From positions 182,001 through 246,000 of the forward strand of contig JACVTC010000137.1 in assembly GCA_016946835.1 (NCBI GenBank): a DNA stretch of 64,000 nucleotides, read 5' to 3'. How positions within the stretch are numbered: position 1 is the stretch's first letter; every line of letters starts with the position of its first letter. Both the position numbers and the translations under genes were made by a program. Shown here piece by piece: positions 1 to 14,113 of the stretch. Source of the DNA: Neocallimastix lanati (nom. inval.). Taxonomy: Eukaryota; Neocallimastigomycota; Neocallimastigomycetes; Neocallimastigales; Neocallimastigaceae. Under the pieces are notes generated by a model. That model saw nothing but the letters and a program-made list of their open reading frames with translations. It did no database searches and was not told the origin of the DNA.

Positions 1-781
1 AAATTTTTTTATTACTTTGCTTTTTTTTTTATATTGGAAAAGTGAAAAGTTAAATTATAAATTATAAAATTATACTTTAAACTATCATTTTGGAAAAAAA
101 ATTAATTAGTTGGAAAATCTATTAATTATTAATAGTATATGGTTTATATATTTTATTATTAATATGTAATAAATTTATAATTATCAACATATCTCAATTT
201 ATCATAATAATTTAATTAAAAAATATTAATTTCTTATAATTATTATATTCTTATTTAAAAAAATAATAAATAATATTAAAAAGGAATATAAATTATAATT
301 ATTATTAATTATTATAATTAACATTATTATCATCTTTATTATTATTAATATTTATTATTTAGTTTTTCTTTAGTTTTATTATTAATAAATATGAAAATAA
401 CTTTTTTTTTATTTACTAGTTTTTGTTATATAATATAATTGAAAATAAATAATAAATATTTATTCAAGTTTGTTTATAATTTAATATATTAAATATTATT
501 GTTATCAATATACTTTTATCTTATTTTGAAGAAATTTTCAATTGAAATTATTATTTATATATTACATATTATTTTATACTATATATTTACATACAAATTT
601 ACATATATTTATAACATATTAAATGTGTGATATAATCTGCCACTATTACATAGAATAGTTCACATATTTATGTTATATTCATGTACTTTATATTACACTT
701 TAAATTATATATTATATATATACTTATTTATATATATTATTAATATATTTATGTAATATTAAGCTTATTTTCTATCAATAC
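1..781. other. AT-rich non-coding; probably copia 3' LTR remnant
   Basis: No coding sequence is visible. The part next to 782 lies where the 3' LTR of the adjoining minus-strand copia relic should be. Read on the minus strand, its first ~30 bases align loosely with the start of the copia LTR found at 38,392 (shared GGAG, TTAATATT). LTR ends cannot be set here because of decay and the window edge. Confidence 0.35.
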
Positions 782-1330
782 TCCATAAGTTTAATATATT
801 CTCAATTTTGAATGATAAGAAATTTTTAGAACCTCCTGTCAAACAACCGTTAAGATATTTTGTAAATCCATCAGCAAAATTATATTGTGAATTGGTATAC
901 CTCAAATCATTATTACTTCCTTTTTTTAACTCTATTATTTTATGATACCTACGATCAATATGTCTAGACTTAGGGTTTATAGTTTCATTTTTACTCGTTG
1001 TAAATGGCAGCTTTATTTATCTATATTTATATGCATTCTAGTTTTATTCTTAATTCATTTAATAAATTCTTCATCTCCATACATTTAAGCGTACATTCAT
1101 CATTTAAATGATAGTATTCACTTTCTGCCATAGATATAGCCACACATTCTTGAAGTTTTAAATATAAGGTACCGGAGCGAACCCCATGAAAATGACAAAA
1201 CCAATATTAGATCTTCTAGTTACCTCATTGTCATCTAGAACAGCATTAACCTATACTCTTATATTGATATTCTTATTAAATTTTATTCCATAATATTTAT
1301 TACCTTTCAAATACCTAAATATTCTGATTA
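782..1330 (-). pseudogene. Ty1/copia pol relic (RT end and RNase H)
   Basis: Conceptual translation of the minus strand, with frame changes and stops, gives copia-type pieces in the expected order: an RT C-terminal piece (IRIFRYLKGNKYYGIKF), an RNase H piece with VAISMAESEYYHLND, and the C-terminal RNase H signature NPKSRHIDRRYHKI followed by FADGFTKYLNG. In intact copia elements this region is the end of Pol, just before the polypurine tract and 3' LTR. Several in-frame stops show that it is dead. It resembles the copia relic at 38.4-39.6 kb and is probably the same family. Confidence 0.8.
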
Positions 1331-1970
1331 CATTTTACAAAGAAAAAAAAGAAAGAAAGAAAAAAGAAAAAAGAAAAGAATTCTTGTAATTAAGGTTTTC
1401 TTTCTATTTTTTTTAAAAAAGAAATAAATAATTATAAATATTAAAATATATAATGATTTAACATTTTTTTCAATTAATTATATATATAAAATTGAAAAAA
1501 AAAATTATATTTAGAACAATTTAATAATTTATTTTAATAATACATTTCATATAAATAAATAATTAATCATTTATTAGATAATAGTACTTTACTATACTTT
1601 ACTCCAGCATATTATAATCATTATGTATATAACTCCATTTAATAATAATAAATTTTAATTTTATAAAGCTCCATTAAATAAATTCAGTTTGAATTTTATA
1701 CAAAAATTATTAAAATATTTTCTCACTTTTTTTTATTTTTAATTAATATTTATTAAAATTCAATTATAATTATAATTTTAATAATAAATAATGATATTAC
1801 AATTTTCAATATATGTAATAAAATTATTAATTCCATATTATATTTTCCATCAACCCATAAATATATTATAAATTACCAACTAATTAAATTATATATATAT
1901 TATTAATTTCATATTATATTTTTCCATCAACACAAAAATATATTATAAATTACCAAATAATTAAATTTTA

Positions 1971-1997
1971 ACTTTATTATTATTATTATTACTATTA

Positions 1998-2084
<87 letters not shown>

Positions 2085-2086
2085 TT
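1971..2086. repeat. ATT then TTTA microsatellites
   Basis: A run of ATT units passes directly into about 19 TTTA units. Simple sequence, visible by eye. Confidence 0.95.
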
Positions 2087-2629
2087 ATTAATCAAAATAT
2101 ATCATTCTAAATAGTATAAAATAATTAATTAAATATTAGTAATTAATAATATATATAAATAAATTTAAAATTAGTATATATTAATTTTAGGAATATAAAG
2201 TTTATTGATAATTAAACTTTTTCAAAAAAATTATTATTCATTTTTCATTTTGTAGTATCATTAATATATGAAAGCATGGTTCCAAATGAAAAACGAAATA
2301 AATTAAAAATTAATTACTTTCATAATAAGGTTCTATTTGAAATAAACTTTTGATCTATTAATGTAATAAAGAGGATTATTGTTTTTATAATTACTATTAT
2401 TAGTAGTAGTAGTAGTAGTAGTATTAATAATAATATTATAATTTTTTCATTTTTCAAAAGTATAAAGAATAAAGAATTCAACTTTCATAGTAGAAAAAGT
2501 TAATATTCATTTATATTTTTACATTAAAATACTATTTTAAAATATAAATATATATATATTAAGTATATAACTATTTCAAGTAATATTTGCTATATTATAA
2601 TAATTTATAGTTATTATTATCATTTATAG

Positions 2630-2660
<31 letters not shown>

Positions 2661-3790
2661 CAGCTTATAATAAGCATTATATATTAATTTTAATTATTAA
2701 ATTCTTAATGAAAAAAAAAAATAATAATTTCTTTTTTTATTTAAAATAATTAATTGAATTTCTAACTATTTTGGTCCTATTTTATTCTTAGATTATATTA
2801 ATATTTTATATATTAAAATATTTTTAATAGTAGTATAGAATAGAATAATACATAGAATTTTTAAAACATTATTATTGGTAATAAATAATTTGTATAGATC
2901 AGATCATATGAATAAAAATTATTTAAATATATTATATATATACATTTTTATGGTAAATGGAAAAATAATTAACTAATAAAAAATATAAATTTATAATAAT
3001 TAAAATAATTATTTACAATGAATAAAATAGGGGGAATTCGTTTATTAATTTAATATATATTTAATAATTTCGTAAAAATAAATTAATAAATCTTTAATTA
3101 ATTATAAGATTAATTATCACCAATTTGAGGGAAAAAGTGAAGTTCAAAAAATTTGTATAAATATTTTCATTTCAAAAAGTTGCTTTTGGCAAAATTTTTA
3201 TTAAATTAATAAATAAATAAATAAATAAATAATAAAACAAATAAATAATATATATAATTTAAATAAATAACTAAATAAAACTATAATAAATAAATAAATT
3301 TAGAAATAAATTTTAAAAAAAATTATATATATATATAATAATATATAAACATTAGAATTTTATCATTAAAAAATAAAATATTTTATTCAATGTTTTATAA
3401 TTTTTCAAAATACATATATAATTAATAATAATTATATATATATATATAAAATAAATATTAATAAATTAAACGATATAAAGGATAAAGACTTATGATATAA
3501 TTATTAAAATTAAAAAATTATATTTAAATAATTAATGGATCATATAAACCTTTTAAATTCTTACACACAGTATATTTTAAAATTTTGAACTTTAATATAA
3601 ATATTTTAATATTTAATATTAATAAATATTTTTAATAAATGAAATATTTATAAATAATCTAGTAAAATAAAAAAAAAAAGGTTTTTTAATATATATAGTT
3701 ACATAAAATTCCTTTTTAAAATTATTTCATGTTTTTAATATTTAATATTTAAATATTTAAAATTTTTATTTTTCAATAAATAAATAATTA

Positions 3791-3986
<196 letters not shown>

Positions 3987-4302
3987 AAGTAATTTTTTAT
4001 TTTTTATCTTATAAATAAAAGATATATATATATATAAAAATCACTATTTAATTATTTATTATTTTTATTTACTAATATATTATAAATTTATTATTTATAG
4101 ATTTTTTATTTTCTTAAATATATTATGACAAATTTATTATTTATTTATTTTATTATCTTTTTATCTATTTATTAAATTTTACGAAATGGACCATCTTTAA
4201 GAAAAAAATTTTTATACAAATGCCTCTCACGTGTGATTTAGTGTAACGTGATATAAATAAATTTATGTATAAATAATTTATAAATTTATAAGGGATGTGA
4301 AG

Positions 4303-4543
4303 TATGGGGAGAGCGTTTCGGAACCGCACGTGAATATATATAAGCCACATGTTTTTTGAGATGGCGTATTATATATAAATTTTTTTATATAAATAAATAA
4401 TTAAATAATAATTAAATAAATATTTTATTTTATAATAATTAATTTAATATATATTTGATAATAAAAAATAAAAAAATAAAAAAATAAAAAAATAAAAAAA
4501 ATAAAAATATTTAAAGCCACATTCCGAAACGCACCACCCTCAT
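4303..4543. repeat. Inverted-repeat (foldback/MITE-like) element
   Basis: The left arm (4303-4323, containing GAGCGTTTCGGAA) is matched in reverse complement by the right arm (4522-4543, containing TTCCGAAACGCACC). The arms enclose about 200 bp of AT-rich DNA that includes GCCACATG and GGCGTATT, words that recur in the foldback element at 11.7-12.07 kb. No transposase frame lies inside, so it would be non-autonomous. Exact ends and target duplication were not resolved. Confidence 0.5.
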
Positions 4544-4789
4544 TTATAAATTAAACGTGATTTAATATAAAATTATACAAGAACATAAAATTAAATAATT
4601 TATGAATATTTTTTTATAATGATATTTATTTTATTATATTTTTAATAATTACTATTTTATGTTTTATATTTTATTATTTATAATAAATTTCTTATATTTA
4701 TTAATATTTTAATATTTTATTTTTAATATCTTATTTTAATAAATATTTTATTTTATACTTTTGTATTAAATACTTTAAATACTTAATCC

Positions 4790-5300
4790 TCAAATGATTA
4801 TTTCACCCAACCCTGACACAACACTTTGAATTGAAGCATAGACCTTGATGGTTGTAATATTTCCAATCGCCAATGATTACACCCACTAGGAAGGAGTTAA
4901 TGATTCCGTTCTGATGCTTGTGGTCAATAGAGATATATGTAGGAACGTTAGGAATGCATCTCCGGGCAGTGTGTAACGACGATTGAGAGCTGCAAAGCTG
5001 TTACAGTATGCCAATAACTCATCACCATATTGGAGATGGGTACCCATTATGTGCAAGTCTATGTTTTTTTTTTTTTTTATCATAAAAATTAATTAAATAG
5101 TTTATTATAAATTAAGAATATAAAAATAAGAATAATTCTTTATAATTATTCTTTGAAAAGTTTTATGCCATTTATTAAATAATTTCTTTTATACTTTCAA
5201 TTAAATAATAAGTAGGAAGTTAGATAAGGGCTCCAGTAATATACCATTGTGTGTCAATAGGATGTGCAGCTGCGGAGAAATCCTGCTACGATCGTTAAAA
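4790..5300 (-). pseudogene. GC-richer gene relic of unknown family
   Basis: Two short blocks with clearly higher G+C than their surroundings (4800-5060 and 5215-5300) are joined by AT-rich DNA. On the minus strand the first block is open for 65 codons (from GTHLQYGDELLAYCNSFAAL onward) and stays protein-like past two stops, ending ...SVVSGLGEII. The upstream block reads DFSAAAHPIDTQWYITGALI. The order would fit two exons separated by an intron, but I see no clear splice sites and recognise no domain. It could be a decayed host gene or a transposon fragment. Confidence 0.35.
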
Positions 5301-5923
5301 AAAAAATTAAATAATAATTAAATACATGTACCGAATAAATTATAATTACTTTTTAATTAATAATAAAAAAATAAAATTATAACTAAATAAGCATAAATCA
5401 TAAATAAATCTTCTTCCAGCAAGTGATATTCGAACCGTGAGTTATTTATCAAAATCTTTTATTATGTATGTTATACTTTTAAACTAAATAATTAATTCTT
5501 ATTATTTTAAAATAGCTTATAATTAAAGAGATTACATAAAAAATACTTTTTCTTTATATTTATTCTTTACAACAATGTTTTTGCCATTTTCAATAATTAT
5601 TATTATTATATTAAAAACTAGAAGTAGTTTTTTGTATTTAAATATTAAGATCTATGATTTCATATTGTTAATATTAATATTATTAAATTTAAATTATAAA
5701 TAAATAAATGAAATAAATTATATTAATAAAAACTTAAATAATTAATAAAACTTCTCCCTAAAAGAGATAAAACGAACATATAAAATGTTTTTTATATTAT
5801 ATATACTATTATTTATATCGAATTGTTTTTTTAAACTTAATTTTTATAAATATAAATTTTATATACAAATATTATTTATATATTTGTTTTTTTGTTTATT
5901 TAGTTAATTAGATAGTTAAATAG

Positions 5924-6059
<136 letters not shown>

Positions 6060-7640
6060 TAAATAATGGTACACATTTTTTATTTAATTAACTTTATTTT
6101 TACTATTTTAATTTTTCTATATTTTGTACTTGGTATCAAATTTAACTTTATAATATAATATAAAAAAAGGTAAAAAAAAATTTTCATATTTTAAATTCAC
6201 ACAAAATGTCAAAATATAATATAAATTAAACTTTTTATTTTGATAAATTAAATTTTAATATATTATTTATTTAAGATGAGTGTTTATTTTATTTTTATAA
6301 AATTATAATCTTAATAATTAAATTATTTTATATATTTTTTTAAAAATATAAACATTTAATAAATATATTTTATATATATTTTTTTAAAAGTATAAACATT
6401 TAAAAAAATAATAGTAATAATAGTAATTATTCTTAGACATTTTTAAAAAAATAAGACATTACATGCTTGAAATATAAATAATAATATTTCAACATTTAAA
6501 TAAATAAATATCAAATTTATTTAGTTTTTCTAATAATAAAATAAATACAAAAGAGTATTTTTCTATTATTAAATTAATTTATTACATATTGATATTTAAT
6601 CTGTATCTAATATATTTGAAAAAAAGAGATCTACTATATTTCCTCATATCATTAAGGCAAGTTCTCACCTATAATAAAAAAATAATTATATATATATATA
6701 TAAATATTAGTATTAATAAAATTAATATTAATAAAATATGAAAATGAAAATGGAACAATTATTTAACTAAATATATATATATATATAAAACTAACTTGGC
6801 TAATAAATAAGTCGACTCTAGTTAATAAATCGTTTTCCATTATCTTTTAAAGAGAAGTGATTCAAATTATAAGAAAAAGCTAAAAAAGCAAGAATAAAGA
6901 ATAAAAGAATACTTTTTGCAGTAAGTAACTAAATTAGTAGGTACAAATTTCCTTCAGGATTTTCTATAAAGACTCTAAATTTTAAAATTATATAATAAAA
7001 AAAATTAATATTTTAATATCCTTATAAATTAATTTTAATAAATTCATCAAAATATATAAGTAAAGAATAAAAAAAGGTATAAATATAAATTACCTGAATA
7101 AGTAATATTTATATTGATTTATATTTCAATATATGAAAACTGCTTTTCTAAAAGAGAGAAAAATTCATCTTTTTATATTTTTTTTTTGCATAGAAAAAAA
7201 ATTCACACTTAAGCAAAAAGGTCAAATCGATAACTATATCTAAAAGACTAAAATAGAATGATGAATAAATTAAAAAGTATATTCATATTCTGCATATTCC
7301 TTTTTTGAATTAAAATTATATCAAAAATAATTTACTAATTTATTACACTGAATTTATTCATTTATTTGTTTATTTAGCATATGCATTATTTATTTATTTA
7401 TTTATGCATTTATGCATTATTATATTATGTTTAATAAAAAAAGAAGTATCTTATATATTATACTTTATAATTAAAAGTACTTTCATATATTCTTATATTT
7501 CAGAAAAAAAAAAAAAAAAAAAAAAGATAAAGAGCAATTATTCATGCATATATTGTATTATATTTATATTATATATTAGGAAATAATATAATTATTTTGT
7601 ATTGAAAGAAGCATTATAACCTTTAAAATTGCTTTACTAT

Positions 7641-7915
7641 AAAAAAAAATATAGATATTAGTTTTATTTATATATGTATATATATTTAAATATAATATTT
7701 TATAATACTTTATTGAATTAATGCAGTCTTTTTATAGAACAAAAGTCATATAAAAAAAATATAGATATTAGTTTTATTTATATATATATATATATTTAAA
7801 TATAATATTTTATAATACTTTATTGAATTAATGCAGTCTTTTTATAGAACAAAAGTCATATAAAAAAAATATAGATATTAGTTTTATATATATATATATA
7901 TATTTATAATATTAT
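7641..7915. repeat. Minisatellite, about 112-bp unit, 2.4 copies
   Basis: Two nearly identical copies, each ending in GAACAAAAGTCATATAAAAA, are followed by a partial third. They differ mainly in an internal TA tract. Non-coding. Confidence 0.85.
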
Positions 7916-8249
7916 AATTGGAAATTTGATTGAAACTTTATAAAAAGGTTTTTCCATATCCTTTTTTTTTTTTTTTTTTTTAATTATAAAAATCAATATT
8001 AATAATTTGTTCCTTTTATGGAAGGTTTTTTAATTATATTTTTATATACAGCATCAAAATTTCAAATAAAAATAAATTTTTAAAGTATACATAACAAATA
8101 ATTATGTAATAATTTCCTAATAATAATATTTTAAATTTTAATATTTTAAATATATTAAAATTCTATCATACTTGATTATAATAAATTTGACTTCTTAATA
8201 TATTAATTATTACTATTCCATTATATATAATTAATATTGTTATAATTAA

Positions 8250-8920
8250 TAATTATAAATTATATATTTTATATATCCATTATTCATTATATAATATACC
8301 AATTTAATATTTATTATAAAATGTATTTTTTATATATTTTTCCTTTTACTATTCAATTATAAAATGATATATTTTATATATCCATTATTCATTATATAAT
8401 ATACCAATTTAATATTTATTATAAAATGTATTTTTTATATATTTTTCCTTTTACTATTCAATTATAAAATGATATATTTTATATATCCATTATTCATTAT
8501 ATAATATACCAATTTAATATTTATTATAAAATGTATTTTTTATATATTTTTCCTTTTACTATTCAATTATAAAATTATATATTTTATATATCCATTATTC
8601 ATTATATAATATACCAATTTATCTCTATTTAATATTATAAAATATATTTTTTATATATTTTTCCTTTACTATTCAATTATAAAATTATATATTATATATA
8701 TCCATTATTCATTATATAATATACCAATTTATCTCTATTTAATATTTATTATAAAATATATTTTATTATATATTTTTCCTTTTACTATTCAATTATATAA
8801 TTATATATTTTATTTATCCATTATCCATTATATAATATACCAATTTATCTCTATTTAATAATTATTATGAAATACATTTTTTATATATTTTTCCTTTTAC
8901 TATTCAATTATAAAATTATA
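8250..8920. repeat. Minisatellite, about 105-110-bp unit, 6-7 copies
   Basis: Successive units contain ATATCCATTATTCATTATAT, then ACCAATTTA, then TTTTTCCTTTTACTATTCAA. The first units are almost identical and the later ones carry an added ATCTCT block and point changes, so the array has diverged toward its right end. Confidence 0.9.
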
Positions 8921-9074
8921 CACATGGCTATAAATATTATTCTATCTTAAATTTTATATATTTCATTTAAAGAATAATATTTGAATGTAAATATAAGAAA
9001 AAATATTATCTTTTTTCTATTATTTAAAAATTGAACCCTTAATTCTTTTAGTAATGGAAATTGAAAGAAAAAAG

Positions 9075-9113
<39 letters not shown>

Positions 9114-9292
9114 TAAAAAGATCAAAATTTTATTTCGAAGTGAACCTTATTTTAAGATAACTAATTTTCATTTGTTAAAATTTAAATTACATTTTTATGT
9201 GTTACATCAATTTATATTTAAATTAAATAGATATATAAATTTTATTTTATTTAAAAATAAATATATATATTATATATATATATATTATTTAT

Positions 9293-9362
9293 AATAAATG
9301 GATGATACAACTTTAATTTAAATAAAATATTTTTTCAATTAAAGATGTATCATCCATTTATT
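9293..9362. repeat. 26-bp inverted repeat (hairpin)
   Basis: Arms 9293-9318 and 9337-9362 (core GGATGATACA / TGTATCATCC) are reverse complements with one mismatch and are separated by 18 bases. It could be a small foldback element or a transposon footprint. No adjacent gene makes a terminator role likely. Confidence 0.8.
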
Positions 9363-10324
9363 CATTTGTATTATGTATCTTTGCTTAATAATTTATTACA
9401 TTTATACATTTAATTAATTTTTTATGTAAGATAATAAATGGTCAAAAAAAAAAAAAAAAAAAAAAAAAAAGTCATTTAAATATTTAATTATAAAATTTTT
9501 TAAAAAAAAAAAAAAAAAAGGATTAATAATATATATATTTAATAATATATATATCGTCATTATTAAAAATAAAAAAATGACTAAAATAAATAAATATAAA
9601 AAATAAAACATAAAACATATATAATATTATTATTAAAATATATATAAAAATTTTAAATATATATTTTTAATTATATAATTATATATATATTTTTAATGAT
9701 TAACTGTACTAAAATAAATAAATAAATAAAAAGATATTAGTAATAAAAATTTTGACATGTATTTTATTTTTTCTTCTTTTATAAAAAAAAATAACAGATA
9801 TATTTTATATTATCTATTTTAAATATCATATAAATAAATGGTTAAAAACAAAATATATATATATAAATATTAAATTTATTATTATTATAATAAAATAAAT
9901 CAAAAGTATATTTATCTTTTATTCCTTTTTTTTTATTTATTTATTTTTTATTTATTTGTAATATTATAACATTTTTAAAAAATGATAATTTGACTCTTAT
10001 TTCTATTATTTATATAATTTTTCATAAAAAAAAAAATAAAAAAAAAAATAGCCTTTTTTCCAATAATCAATATTAAATAATTAATTATTATATTCTTAAT
10101 TATTCATATAAGAAATTTTCCTTTTATTTAATATAAAAAATATTATTACAAGACTATAAAAAGTATATATATATATTTTTTATAATTATAATAGTAATAA
10201 TATTATATTTATTATTATAATTATTTTACCTTTAGCATTAGCATTATTCCAAAAGCATTTTGACCGCTGCTAATTTCAAATCATTTAATAATAGAAAAAA
10301 TTTTTTCATCAATCAGAATACTTC

Positions 10325-10355
<31 letters not shown>

Positions 10356-11053
10356 TTAGCTTATTTTAAATTTATTAAAAGTTAAGCTTTTTGACACTTG
10401 CTAAAAAAAGTAAAATTAAATTTACTTAATTTTTTTTCTAATTTATTAATATATTATAATTAAAATAACTCATTTAAAAATTAAATTTATGATATTGATT
10501 TAATACATTTAAATATATATTCGTATTAATTTAAGCTATATAAAAAGTCAAAACTAATTTAGTAATACTATTTCTTTTATATATATAAATAAGTTTGATC
10601 TTTAATCTTTTTTAATTATACTATAAAAGGTATTAAGTTTGCATTTATTTATTAATAATTTAAATATAAAAAATAAATATTAAAAACCTAGTTTTAATAT
10701 ATGTAAATACTTAATGTAAACAATAAAAAAAAATGTTTACATATTTATATAAAAACCTTGTTTTAATATTATATAATTAATAATAAACAAAAAATAATTA
10801 AAATATTATATGTAACAATTAATGTAAATATTGTACATTATAATAATAATTAATTAATTAATTAAATATTTAATGTAAACAATAATAAAAATGTTTATAT
10901 ATTTATATAAAAATTTTAACAGAATTTTAACATATATAAATAAATTTCATATAAAATTTAAAACTTTAATAAATAATAAAATAATATAACACATTTAATA
11001 ATTATCAATAATAGATCTCCTGATTATTATTCAAATAAAACAAAAACCAGGGA

Positions 11054-11240
11054 ATGGCAAATCGAAAAATTTCATTTCGAAAAATTTCATATAAATTTTT
11101 TTTTTTTTTTTTTGGAAAATTGCATTTCACAAAGATGCATTCTGCAAAGGTACATTTCACAAAGGTGCATTTCACAAAGATGCATTTCGCAAAGGTACAT
11201 TTCACAAAGGTGCATTTCGCAAGGTGCATCTTGTAAAAAA
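11054..11240. repeat. Short tandem repeat of GCATTTC(A/G)CAAAG type
   Basis: About ten imperfect 15-bp units of the form TGCATTTCACAAAGG lie side by side. Because the unit is a multiple of three it creates open frames on both strands, which I regard as by-products. The word GCATTTCGC also builds the foldback element 500 bp to the right. Confidence 0.8.
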
Positions 11241-11598
11241 TATATATATTTAGCAATTAGCAATTTTTTTGTTTATTGTTATTCATAGAATTTATATATT
11301 AATTGGAACGTTCTATTTAATAATTATTAACCATTACCAAGATTTATCATAAACTATTAAATTTATCAGTTGGTAATAAATGATAAATATTTTGATATTA
11401 CAATATTTATTAATTATAAATAACCAAAATTTTAATGGATAAATTTAAGGAATTTATAAATGCATTAATAACTAAATAAATAAACTTATTATTGATTCTT
11501 TTAAGTGAAAATCTCTAATTAGCTTCTTAACATTTTTTTTTAATATAATAATTTTTGCTAGGAGCTTTTGAGTTTTTATTTATTTATTTTATTTTATT

Positions 11599-11629
<31 letters not shown>

Positions 11630-11714
11630 TTACTGGTAAATAAAAAAATTTGAATAAAATCATAAATATAAATATTAACGGAAAGGGTTAAGGAATTAAA
11701 TTAAATGTAACATA

Positions 11715-12066
11715 TTTCGGGGGAGAGTTGCATTTCGCCAGGTTGCATTTCGACAAGTGGCGTAGTATTAAAATGTTGCATTTCCCCAAGTTGCATTTCG
11801 ACAAGTAGAGTATTGATATAAATAAATGAATAAATAAATAAATATTAATTCAAAATATATTTTTTTTAAAATTGTTTTTATGCGATATTAATAATATTTA
11901 ATTTTATTTATTGATTTATTTATTTATTTAATAATTTTCAATTTGGCGAAATGCAACTTGGCGAATTGCAATATGGCGAAATGCCACATTTTTTTAATAC
12001 GCCACATGCTTTCAAAAAAATTGGCGAAATGCAATCTGGCGAAATGCAATTTGGCGAAATGCCCCA
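11715..12066. repeat. Foldback element of GCATTTCGCCAA motifs
   Basis: The left arm (about 11,715-11,805) has repeated TTGCATTTCGCCAGG and TTGCATTTCGACAAG motifs plus GTGGCGTAGTATTAAAA. The right arm (about 11,942-12,066) carries the same motifs in reverse complement (TTGGCGAAATGCAA, AATACGCCACATGC). The middle is about 130 bp of AT-rich DNA. The G+C of the arms is far above the background. No frame is present, so this would be a non-autonomous foldback element. No target duplication was identified. Confidence 0.65.
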
Positions 12067-13559
12067 CACCCATTAAAGAAGAGTTTTGAATGGGTAAAAT
12101 AGTCCAAACCCTTTTGATTATAAATATTAATTATTCTTAGATTAATATAATAAATAAAATTTTGTCTATTAAGCTTTTGATATATACAACTTTTTTTGGA
12201 TGGTTTTATTTTTTTATTTATTATTTTATTTTATTTTTTTTCTCTTAATATCATTTTTATTTCTATTTCTTCATATATTATTATCATTTATTATTATATT
12301 GCTATTATGTTATTATTATTTTTTATTATTATCAAATTATTATTATTTTTTATAATTATCAAATAATTATTATTAAATTATTATATTATTATTTACGTTA
12401 CTATTTTTATTAATATTATTATCATTATGTTATTTATATTATCATTATTAAATTAAAATGTTTTTTTAATTATTATTAATACTATTATTATAGATATAAT
12501 GTACAATGCTGTATATTTACATATATCATATTAATATATATAATGCTAATTTCAATTATCAATATATTTTTTTTTTAAAAAAAAAAAAAGGTATTTTTTT
12601 AACATATATAAGTATATATATATATATATATATTTATTATTTAATTGTACAGTTAAAAAGTATTTAAAAATTTTTTATAATATAAAGATATGTGATATAT
12701 GTTTAGCATACATAAAATGTATATATATTTTTTATTATTTATATATACTGTTAAATAATGATTTAAATGATATGATTATTTATAATATAAAAATATGCAT
12801 TTTCTTTTATTAAATTTATTATTTAATATATAAGAATTATAAATTATCTATATAGTTTGAAAAAGACTTCCTTAATATGAATTAGATAAAAAATTAAATA
12901 TAATGATTTACATACAATAATAAATACAATAAATTATATAAAATTACATTATAAATAGAATAATAAATACAATTATGATCATATTTTAATATTAACAGTT
13001 AAGATAAAGGAGGATATAATCTAAATAGATAAAAATATTAAAATAAAAGATTAATATTAATATACAATAGTAATGATAATAATAATAAAAAAAAAATAGT
13101 TTATAATAAATATTATAAATAAATATATTTATTGATGATTACATAAAAATTAAAACTATAATTAAAAGAATTTTTTTTAATTATTCACTTATAACTTTTA
13201 TTATGACATTTTATCATGGAGTAATTATTTAGATAAAGGTAATTGATAAGCAGGACTTTTTATGTGCTATTAATTTTTACTAGTATAATTATCTTTTAAT
13301 TAATATTAATATGTTCTATCCTAGAAAATAATCAAATCCACCTTTGTATAATAATTTATGTGAAGGATGGTTATTAACTGGATTATTTACATATATAAAT
13401 TATAGTTTAATCATATAAATAAATATAAAGTAATAATAAATATGAATATAATATAATGATTTATATAATAAATAATATCAAAAATATATATTTAATTATA
13501 ATAAAATAAGTAATTATAATTATTATATTATAATATATAATATAATGATACATATTTAA

Positions 13560-13770
13560 TATAAACTTTAAGATAAATAAGAATATTTAAGTTATATTTA
13601 TCTTAAAGTTTATATACAATAAGAATATAAAATAATATATAAATATAAATAATATTATAGTTAATAATATATAAATAATATTATAGTTAATAATATATAA
13701 AGTTTATATACAATAAGAATATAAAATAATATATAAATATAAATAATATTATAGTTAATAATATATAAAT
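13560..13770. repeat. 20-bp hairpin followed by 93-bp tandem duplication
   Basis: Arms 13,560-13,579 (TATAAACTTTAAGATAAATA) and 13,595-13,614 form a perfect inverted repeat with a 15-base loop. The right arm begins a unit of about 93 bp (containing TATACAATAAGAATATAAAA) that is repeated once more directly downstream. Confidence 0.8.
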
Positions 13771-14074
13771 TTAATATTTAATAATTATTAAATATATGAA
13801 TACACTCATACATATATTCGTTTATATTACAATCATTAATTATTGGTACATTATAATCTGTCAAAAAAAATAAAAATTTATGGAAAAATAATTTTAAAAA
13901 AAAATTAATCAATTATATATATTAAATTAATTTAAATATTTGATTTTCTATAAATGAATGAATTTTAATAAAATTTTTAATTTATCTTTATAATTTTTGA
14001 AATTATATCTTGGTATTTCTTAAAAAAACTTTTTTAAACTTAAATATTTTAATTTTCCATTAAAATTTTGGTTT

Positions 14075-14113
<39 letters not shown>

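Noticed and set aside
5405-5445. Possible tRNA 3' half (GGTTCGAATATC on the minus strand)
   Set aside because: The bases flanking the T-loop word do not form a stem on either strand.
9061-9611. Open frames rich in Lys or Phe on both strands
   Set aside because: They translate A or T homopolymers and have no domain, codon bias or homologue that I recognise.
11005-11256. Overlapping frames on both strands with repeated FVKCTFAKC or KVHFTK
   Set aside because: A 15-bp repeat gives periodic peptides in every frame; no start context or family.
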